Below are positions 6,707 to 11,889 of a DNA stretch of 11,889 nucleotides, in pieces (the stretch's first letter is position 1; every line of letters begins with the position of its first letter). A model generated the notes under the pieces. It was not told the origin of the DNA. It made no database searches and saw nothing but the letters and a program-made list of their open reading frames with translations. The stretch is from positions 1-11,889 of the forward strand of contig JAIERC010000497.1 in NCBI GenBank assembly GCA_019747165.1, in the 5' to 3' direction. Both the position numbers and the translations under genes were made by a program. This DNA is from Sphingomonas sp. Lineage in GTDB: Bacteria; Pseudomonadota; Alphaproteobacteria; Sphingomonadales; Sphingomonadaceae.

Positions 6707-9022
6707 TTACTTCGCCTTGACGGGCTCTGCCTTGCCCTTTTTCTTCGGTTTCTTTGGGGCTGCCGGCGTGATCTCGAACGCCAGTGCATTGTCCTTCAGC
6801 TTCACCGTCACCTCGCCGCCATGAACGAGCTTGCCGAACAGCAATTCCTCAGCGAGCGGCTGCTTGATCTTTTCCTGGATCAGGCGGCCCATCGGACGGG
6901 CACCGTAAAGCTTGTCATAGCCCTTGGTCGTGAGCCATGCCTTTGATTCGTCGTCGAGATTGATGTGCACCTGCCGGTCCGCCAGCTGCAATTCGAGCTG
7001 GAGGATGAACTTATCGACCACGCGCGCGACGACTTCCGGCGGCAGATAGCCGAACGGCACGATCGCATCCAAGCGATTGCGGAATTCGGGCGTGAACATC
7101 TTGCGCACGGCTTCTTCATCCTCGCCCTCGCGCGTCACCGCACCAAAGCCCACCGCTTCGCGCGCCATGTCGCTGGCACCCGCATTGGTCGTCATGATCA
7201 GGATGGTATTGCGGAAATCGACCGTCTTGCCGTGGTGATCGGTGAGCTTGCCGTTGTCCATCACCTGCAGCAGGATGTTGAACAGGTCCGGATGCGCCTT
7301 TTCGATCTCATCGAGCAGCAGCACCGAATGCGGCTGCTGATCGACTGCATCGGTGAGCAGGCCACCCTGATCATAGCCGACATAGCCCGGAGGCGCACCG
7401 ATCAGGCGGCTGACCGAGTGGCGCTCCATATACTCGCTCATGTCGAACCGTTGGAGCGGAATGCCCATGATCGAGGCGAGCTGGCGGGCAACCTCGGTCT
7501 TGCCGACGCCGGTCGGGCCAGTGAACAGATAATTGCCGATCGGCTTGTCGGGATCACGCAAGCCCGCCCGGCTGAGCTTGATCGCCGAAGACAGCTTTTC
7601 AATCGCGGCATTCTGCCCAAACACGACCCGCTTCAGATCGGTATCGAGGCTGGCAAGCGCCGCAGTGTCATCCTTCGACACCGATTTGGGCGGGATGCGG
7701 GCCATCGTCGCAATGACCTGTTCGATCTCCTTGGCGGTGATCGTCCGCTTACGGCGGCTCGGCGGCACCAGCATCTGCATCGCGCCGACCTCATCGATCA
7801 CGTCGATCGCCTTGTCGGGCAATTTCCGATCGTTGATGTAGCGCGCTGAGAGTTCGACCGCGGTCTTGATCGCATCGGGCGTGTATTTCACCGAGTGATG
7901 TTCTTCGAACGCGGTGCGCAGGCCGGTGAGAATCTTGATCGTATCCTCGATCGTCGGTTCGTTGACGTCGATCTTCTGGAAGCGCCGCAGCAGCGCACGA
8001 TCCTTTTCGAAATGGTTGCGGAATTCCTTGTAGGTGGTGGAGCCGATGCAGCGAATCGTGCCGCCCGATAGCGCTGGTTTCAGCAGATTCGATGCATCCA
8101 TCGCCCCGCCGCTGGTCGCGCCAGCGCCGATCACGGTGTGGATTTCGTCGATGAACAGGATCGCGTCGGGCAGCTTTTCGAGTTCGTTGACGACCGCCTT
8201 TAGCCGTTCCTCGAAATCACCACGATAGCGCGTGCCGGCTAGCAACGCGCCCATGTCGAGCGAATAAATGACCGCGGGCTTCAGCACCTCAGGCACGTCG
8301 CCTTCGATGATCTTGCGCGCGAGGCCCTCCGCAATCGCGGTCTTGCCGACACCGGGATCGCCGACATAAAGCGGGTTGTTCTTCGAACGGCGGCACAGGA
8401 TCTGCACGGTGCGATCGACCTCGGCATGGCGACCGATCAGCGGATCGACCTTGCCGTTCTTCGCCTTCTCATTGAGATCAACGCAGAACTGCTTGAGCGC
8501 GCTTTCGTTCTTGCCCTTGCTGTCCTGTTTGGCGGGCTTTTCCTCTTCAGCACCCTTGGGTGTCGATGCTTCGGCGGGCGTGCTGCCTTTGCCGACGCCG
8601 TGGCTGATAAAGCTGACGGCATCGAGCCGACTCATATCCTGTTGCTGCAGGAAATAGACGGCATAGCTTTCGCGTTCGCTGAACAAGGCGACGAGCACAT
8701 TGGCACCCGTCACTTCGTCGCGGCCGGATGACTGGACGTGAAGGATGGCGCGCTGCACGACCCGCTGGAAACCGCTGGTGGGTGATGGATCGGTCGCCTG
8801 TTCCACCTTCAGCGCCTCAAGCTCGGTATCGAGATAATGTGCGACGGTGGTCTTGAGTTCGCCCAGATCGACCCCGCAAGAGATCATCACTTTGCTTGCA
8901 TGCTCGTCATCGACCAGCGCAAGCAACAGATGTTCAAGCGTCGCATATTCGTGGCGGCGCGATGTCGCCGCTTCAAGAGCCTTGTGGAGCGTCGTTTCGA
9001 GGGCGGATGCGAAGGAAGGCAT
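6707..9022 (-). CDS. clpA: ATP-dependent Clp protease ATP-binding subunit ClpA
   Basis: This 771-aa AAA+ unfoldase recognises substrates, including N-degron proteins delivered by ClpS, and threads them into the ClpP peptidase in the cytoplasm. The N-terminal Clp repeat domain covers about residues 1-145, followed by a charged linker (146-175). The first AAA+ module has Walker A GDPGVGKT (221-228) and Walker B ILFIDE (288-293); the second has GPTGVGKT (502-509) and VLLLDE (567-572). The region FTPEFRNRLD (643-652) and the C-terminal D2 domain match ClpA rather than ClpB, and no ClpB middle coiled coil is present. VGFG at 624-627 is the likely ClpP-docking tripeptide, in place of IGL in E. coli. 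The C-terminus is lysine-rich (KKPKKKGK). The ATG at 9022 has a GGAG about 9 nt upstream. No clpS or clpP lies in the window. Confidence 0.97.
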   Translation of the reverse strand: MPSFASALETTLHKALEAATSRRHEYATLEHLLLALVDDEHASKVMISCGVDLGELKTTVAHYLDTELEALKVEQATDPSPTSGFQRVVQRAILHVQSSGRDEVTGANVLVALFSERESYAVYFLQQQDMSRLDAVSFISHGVGKGSTPAEASTPKGAEEEKPAKQDSKGKNESALKQFCVDLNEKAKNGKVDPLIGRHAEVDRTVQILCRRSKNNPLYVGDPGVGKTAIAEGLARKIIEGDVPEVLKPAVIYSLDMGALLAGTRYRGDFEERLKAVVNELEKLPDAILFIDEIHTVIGAGATSGGAMDASNLLKPALSGGTIRCIGSTTYKEFRNHFEKDRALLRRFQKIDVNEPTIEDTIKILTGLRTAFEEHHSVKYTPDAIKTAVELSARYINDRKLPDKAIDVIDEVGAMQMLVPPSRRKRTITAKEIEQVIATMARIPPKSVSKDDTAALASLDTDLKRVVFGQNAAIEKLSSAIKLSRAGLRDPDKPIGNYLFTGPTGVGKTEVARQLASIMGIPLQRFDMSEYMERHSVSRLIGAPPGYVGYDQGGLLTDAVDQQPHSVLLLDEIEKAHPDLFNILLQVMDNGKLTDHHGKTVDFRNTILIMTTNAGASDMAREAVGFGAVTREGEDEEAVRKMFTPEFRNRLDAIVPFGYLPPEVVARVVDKFILQLELQLADRQVHINLDDESKAWLTTKGYDKLYGARPMGRLIQEKIKQPLAEELLFGKLVHGGEVTVKLKDNALAFEITPAAPKKPKKKGKAEPVKAK

Positions 9023-9113
9023 TATCGTCTACTCCAAACGGGCCGCCAGCAATGTGCGACCCTTTCCAGCTATGTCGGAAGGCACCGCCCCCGCATCAAG
9101 CACTTGACAAATT

Positions 9114-9140
9114 ATCGCCTCAGCCGGGCTCCGAGGCGAT
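9114..9140 (-). terminator. Probable terminator of the DUF1192 gene
   Basis: Eight-bp arms, ATCGCCTC and GAGGCGAT, at 9114-9121 and 9133-9140 flank an 11-nt loop. On the minus strand the hairpin begins 7 nt after the DUF1192 stop codon and is followed by AATTTGTC, a short weak U-tract. It suggests that clpA is mainly transcribed from its own promoter between about 9040 and 9113. Confidence 0.5.
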
Positions 9141-9147
9141 TGCGTCA

Positions 9148-9345
9148 TCACCGCTTGAATAGCGCGTCAGCGCTTGCGCGATGGTTAACGGCGCGGTGTA
9201 AATGTCGCTGGGTGCGTTCGATTTCTGCCGTGAGCGCGACGATACGCGCTTCTAGCTCCTCGACCGAGAAGGGATCGAGATCATGCCGGGCAAGCGCATC
9301 CAGAGGATCGCCCGCCCGACGCGCGAGAGGCTCGTCGGGCTCCAT
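9148..9345 (-). CDS. DUF1192 family protein
   Basis: This 65-aa protein resembles the short DUF1192 family of alphaproteobacteria. It opens with an acidic MEPDEPL, continues with DPLDALARHDLDPFSVEELEARI (residues 13-35), then a short helix rich in alternating Glu and Arg, probably coiled-coil, and ends in NHRASADALFKR. Its function is unknown. The frame is open well upstream into the divergent quinone oxidoreductase gene. I chose the ATG at 9345 because family members begin with a short acidic leader before the DPL motif. No Shine-Dalgarno is visible. A perfect TTGACA at 9375-9380 on the minus strand would put the transcript start at or next to this ATG, consistent with leaderless translation. 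Confidence 0.85.
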   Translation of the reverse strand: MEPDEPLARRAGDPLDALARHDLDPFSVEELEARIVALTAEIERTQRHLHRAVNHRASADALFKR

Positions 9346-9351
9346 CGTCAC

Positions 9352-9384
9352 AACGTTGACCCGCGCGGCGGTCGTGTCAATAAG
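9352..9384. promoter_or_regulatory. Interlocked divergent promoters
   Basis: On the plus strand TTGACC (9356-9361), a 17-bp spacer and AATAAG (9379-9384) form a good sigma-70-like promoter for the quinone oxidoreductase, about 45 bp before its ATG. On the minus strand TTGACA (9380-9375), a 17-bp spacer and AACGTT (9357-9352) form a promoter for the DUF1192 gene with a strong -35 but poor -10. The -10 of each overlaps the -35 of the other, and CAACGTTG (9351-9358) is a perfect palindrome. The two polymerases could not both bind at once. Confidence 0.45.
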
Positions 9385-9430
9385 GGCATCGGGGCTTTTT
9401 CCTGCAGAACCAAAAAGGGCGACGGATTCG

Positions 9431-10432
9431 ATGGCCGCGATTCCCGACATGATGACTGCAATTGATCCAGTAACGCCGGGCGGGCCGGAGCTTCTTGTCC
9501 CGGTATCGCGGCCCGTGCCGAAAGCTGCGCCCGGCGAAGTGCTCATCAAGGTAGCCGCCGCTGGGGTGAACCGGCCTGATGTGCTCCAGCGCAAGGGGCA
9601 ATATCCGATGCCGCCCGGCGCACCATCGATCCTGGGGCTGGAACTTGCCGGCACAATCGTCGCCCTGGGCGACGGTGTTGAGCGTGAAATGCTGGGCCAG
9701 TCGGTCTGCGCTTTGGTCGGCGGCGGGGCCTATGCGGAATTTGCCGTCGCGCCTGTCGGCACCTGCCTGACCGTGCCGCCAGCGCTGTCGATGGTCGAAG
9801 CGGCGGCGATTCCCGAAACGCTGTTTACCGTGTGGACCAATGTCTTTGAGCGTGGCTACGCGGCGGAAGGTGACACGGTGCTGGTGCATGGCGGGACCAG
9901 CGGAATCGGCACGATGGCGATCGCGCTGGGCGCTGTTTTCGGGCTGACCGTCATCGTCACCGTGGGGTCGGACGATAAATGCGCGGCTGCCCTGGCGCTG
10001 GGTGCAGCGCACGCGATCAATTACAAGACCGAGGATTTCGTCGATCGGGTGAAGGCAATCACGGCGGGCAAGGGGTGCGCCGTCGTGCTCGACATGGTCG
10101 GCGGCGATTACGTGCCCCGCAATCTGCAATGCCTGGCCGATGACGGTCGCCATGTGTCGATCGCCGTGCAGGGCGGGTTGATGGCGACCATCCCGATCTT
10201 TGAGGTGATGCGGCGGCGGCTGACGCTGACCGGCTCAACGCTGCGCCCGCGCGACCTGAGCTTCAAGTCGATGGTCGCGGACGAACTCGCGCGCGTCGTC
10301 TGGCCGCATGTCGAGGCGGGCAAGCTCAGGCCAGTGATCGACCGGACCTTTCCGCTGGCCGAAGCGGGCGCTGCCCACGCCCGGATGGAGGCGGGTGACC
10401 ATGTCGGCAAGATCGTGCTGACGATGGGGTGA
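9431..10432 (+). CDS. NAD(P)H:quinone oxidoreductase, PIG3/zeta-crystallin type
   Basis: This 333-aa zinc-free member of the medium-chain dehydrogenase/reductase family is expected to reduce quinones with NADPH in the cytoplasm. The N-terminal GroES-like domain contains GEVLIKVAAAGVNRPDVLQRKGQ (35-57). The nucleotide-binding fold has HGGTSGIGTMAI (153-164), followed by NYKTEDF (197-203) and LDMVGGDY (220-227), all characteristic of the TP53I3/PIG3 subgroup. The frame is open far upstream, overlapping clpA and the DUF1192 gene, but homology begins only here. I chose the ATG at 9431 because the family usually starts with a short MxxIPxxMxAID leader; the ATGs at 9449 and 9452 are alternatives. 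A good promoter lies at 9356-9384. The glutathione S-transferase follows 95 bp downstream, suggesting a shared electrophile or quinone detoxification role. Confidence 0.93.
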   Translation: MAAIPDMMTAIDPVTPGGPELLVPVSRPVPKAAPGEVLIKVAAAGVNRPDVLQRKGQYPMPPGAPSILGLELAGTIVALGDGVEREMLGQSVCALVGGGAYAEFAVAPVGTCLTVPPALSMVEAAAIPETLFTVWTNVFERGYAAEGDTVLVHGGTSGIGTMAIALGAVFGLTVIVTVGSDDKCAAALALGAAHAINYKTEDFVDRVKAITAGKGCAVVLDMVGGDYVPRNLQCLADDGRHVSIAVQGGLMATIPIFEVMRRRLTLTGSTLRPRDLSFKSMVADELARVVWPHVEAGKLRPVIDRTFPLAEAGAAHARMEAGDHVGKIVLTMG

Positions 10433-10527
10433 AGGGGTCAAGCGGTCGTTATCGCTGAGCAATTTTTTCTATCTCGGCCCCGCGATTTTCGGGCGCTACT
10501 TGACCGTCGCAAAATGAGGGATGCCGC

Positions 10528-11145
10528 ATGATCAAGCCGATCCTGCACGAATATGCGCCGTCCGGGAATTGCTACAAGATTCGGCTCACCGCCGCGCTGC
10601 GCGGCGTCGCGATGGAGCGGCGGGGGTATGACATTATCGCTGGTGAAACGCGGACGCCTGCCTTTCTCCGCGAGGTGAACGCCAATGGGCGCATTCCTGT
10701 GCTGCAGATCGGCGATCGCTTTCTGCCGGAAAGCAATGCGGCGTGCTTCTATCTTGCTGATGGATCGCCGCTGATCCCGGCGGATCGCTTCGCGCGCGCC
10801 GATATGCTGCGCTGGATGTTTTTCGAACAATATAATCACGAACCCAATATCGCCACGTTGCGTTTCTGGATGGCCTTTGTCGGCGAGGATGCGCTGAGCG
10901 AACTCCAGCGTGCCCAGATATCGGGCAAGCGTGCGGCTGGAGAGGCGGCGCTGGCGCTGATGGAGGATCAATTGGCCCGCACGCCCTATTTCACGGGCGA
11001 TGGGCTGACGCTCGCCGATATCGCGCTCTATGCCTATACCCATGTCGCAGGCGAAGGCGGTTTTGACCTGGCGGCTTATCCGGCAGTCAGCGCCTGGCTG
11101 GCGCGGGTCGCGGCGACGCCGGGTTATATCGGGATTCTCGATTAA
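10528..11145 (+). CDS. Glutathione S-transferase family protein
   Basis: This 205-aa cytosolic GST conjugates or reduces substrates using glutathione. The thioredoxin-fold N-terminal domain (about 1-80) has the active-site region PSGNCYK with S12 or C15 as candidate catalytic residue, the conserved cis-proline P57 in GRIPVL, and E68-S69, which bind the gamma-glutamyl group. The helical C-terminal domain (about 88-200) contains the N-capping motif LTLADIALYAY (160-170). A GAGGG lies about 8 nt before the ATG at 10528. The 95-bp gap after the quinone oxidoreductase contains a T6 run near 10465-10470 but only a 4-bp stem before it, so termination there looks weak and the two genes may be co-transcribed. 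Its substrate is unknown. Confidence 0.93.
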   Translation: MIKPILHEYAPSGNCYKIRLTAALRGVAMERRGYDIIAGETRTPAFLREVNANGRIPVLQIGDRFLPESNAACFYLADGSPLIPADRFARADMLRWMFFEQYNHEPNIATLRFWMAFVGEDALSELQRAQISGKRAAGEAALALMEDQLARTPYFTGDGLTLADIALYAYTHVAGEGGFDLAAYPAVSAWLARVAATPGYIGILD

Positions 11146-11258
11146 ACATTGGTCGAAAAAACCGCCGAAACTGATGAATCCCGGCGTGCCAACGATTCAA
11201 AATGTAACATAAACGCGGCATAGCCGACCAACCAAGGGATGGTTGCGGGGTTACGCGC

Positions 11259-11889
11259 ATGAATATTGCCCAGCTTTCGATCGATGGCAGGTTGGCCGAT
11301 TTCGCTGATTTCGTGCATTCAGAACCCGCCATCCCAGAACAGACATTTGGTGGGCGGCAGCAGTATCGCACCATCTGGATTTCAGACATCCATCTTGGTA
11401 CCCGCGGCTGTAATGCTGAGATGCTGATCGATTTCCTCGATCACGTGGATAGCGAGACGCTCTATCTGGTTGGCGATATCATTGATGGGTGGCGGCTGAA
11501 GAAGCGCTTTTACTGGCCGGCTGCGCATAATGACATTGTCTGGCGGCTGCTGAAGCGCGCCAAGCGCGGTACCAAGGTGATTTACATCCCCGGCAATCAT
11601 GACGAGGTTTTTCGCCAGTTTTCCGGGCTGGATTTTGGCGGTATCGCGATCCGGCGCAAGGCAATCCACCAGACCGCAGACGGGCGGCGATTGCTGGTGC
11701 TGCACGGCGATGAATTCGATGCGATCACGCTGGCACATAAGTGGCTCGCGCATGCGGGCGATCTCGCCTATAATGCGCTGATGGCGCTGAACCGGCTGGT
11801 CAACGCGTTTCGCCGACGCTTTAACCTGCCCTATTGGTCGCTATCGAAGCACGCGAAGGCGAAGGTGAAAAACGCAGTCGAGTTTATCT
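11259..11889 (+). CDS. LpxH-like metallophosphoesterase, 3' end outside window
   Basis: An open frame from the ATG at 11259 runs off the right edge after 210 codons. It carries the calcineurin-type metallophosphoesterase motifs DIHLG (D43, H45), GDIIDGW (D73), GNHDE (N113, H114) and HGDEFD (H149). This is the pattern of UDP-2,3-diacylglucosamine diphosphatase-like proteins (LpxH/YbbF family), which in LPS producers cleave UDP-diacylglucosamine to lipid X and UMP at the inner membrane. The stretch around GTRGCNAEMLIDFLDHVDS resembles the LpxH2-type branch, whose role is less certain. About 30 residues precede the usual start of the domain; a GTG at 11313 is an alternative start. Only a weak GGGG-type ribosome binding site is present. 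A 6-bp hairpin, CAACCA/TGGTTG (11229-11245), lies just upstream. Confidence 0.88.
   Translation, partial: MNIAQLSIDGRLADFADFVHSEPAIPEQTFGGRQQYRTIWISDIHLGTRGCNAEMLIDFLDHVDSETLYLVGDIIDGWRLKKRFYWPAAHNDIVWRLLKRAKRGTKVIYIPGNHDEVFRQFSGLDFGGIAIRRKAIHQTADGRRLLVLHGDEFDAITLAHKWLAHAGDLAYNALMALNRLVNAFRRRFNLPYWSLSKHAKAKVKNAVEFI

Noticed and set aside
6965..7849. 294-codon plus-strand frame opposite clpA
   Set aside because: It is a shadow of the GC-rich clpA codon pattern, rich in His, Arg and Asp with no domain logic.
8837..9430. Long upstream extension of the quinone oxidoreductase reading frame
   Set aside because: It runs antisense to clpA and the DUF1192 gene and has no family similarity; homology starts at 9431.
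9346..9654. Upstream extension of the DUF1192 reading frame to an ATG at 9654
   Set aside because: It is antisense to the quinone oxidoreductase gene, and the family begins at the acidic MEPDEP leader.
10433..10527. T6 run as an intrinsic terminator after the quinone oxidoreductase gene
   Set aside because: Only a 4-bp stem (AGCG/CGCT) precedes it, too weak to call.

Overview
This is an 11.9-kb stretch of GC-rich bacterial chromosome carrying ordinary housekeeping and accessory metabolic genes. Three things suggest an alphaproteobacterium, most likely of the Sphingomonadales: a short DUF1192 protein lying divergently next to a PIG3-type quinone oxidoreductase, a ClpA with a lysine-rich tail, and an LpxH-like phosphoesterase of the DIHLGTRGCNAEML type. 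The assignment is inferred from protein style, not from a database search. I saw no rRNA, tRNA, CRISPR array, insertion sequence or prophage.

Layout. (1) Bases 192-2580 hold a PLP-dependent group II decarboxylase-type gene (minus strand) and a divergent GcvA-like LysR regulator (plus strand). Their 139-bp intergenic region contains three copies of a TCGA-ACTG-CATG-like repeat, a good operator candidate. (2) Bases 2616-6327 hold three minus-strand genes. In transcription order they are a membrane 7TMR-DISM diguanylate cyclase, a 65-aa membrane or secreted protein with a perfect AGGAGG ribosome binding site, and a FadD-type acyl-CoA ligase. The ligase start is covered by two abutting palindromes, and the cyclase start is preceded by direct repeats with an 11-bp period. 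(3) Bases 6328-6706 contain no gene I can support; they end in a 14-bp-stem hairpin just beyond clpA. (4) Bases 6707-9345 hold clpA and the DUF1192 gene, both minus strand and separated by a probable terminator. No clpS is next to clpA. (5) Bases 9431-11145 hold an NAD(P)H:quinone oxidoreductase and a glutathione S-transferase on the plus strand, plausibly a small redox/detoxification pair. (6) Bases 11259 to the right edge hold a truncated LpxH-like metallophosphoesterase.

I found no clearly new multi-gene system. The most interesting signals are regulatory. They are the repeat array between the decarboxylase and its LysR partner, the twin palindromes on fadD, the tandem 11-bp repeats at the cyclase promoter, and the interlocked divergent promoters between the DUF1192 gene and the quinone oxidoreductase. 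Several genes here (fadD, the cyclase, the DUF1192 gene, lysR) lack a Shine-Dalgarno sequence. For three of them a possible -10 lies so close to the ATG that a leaderless mRNA is likely. The small membrane protein between the cyclase and fadD is the best candidate for an uncharacterised gene.
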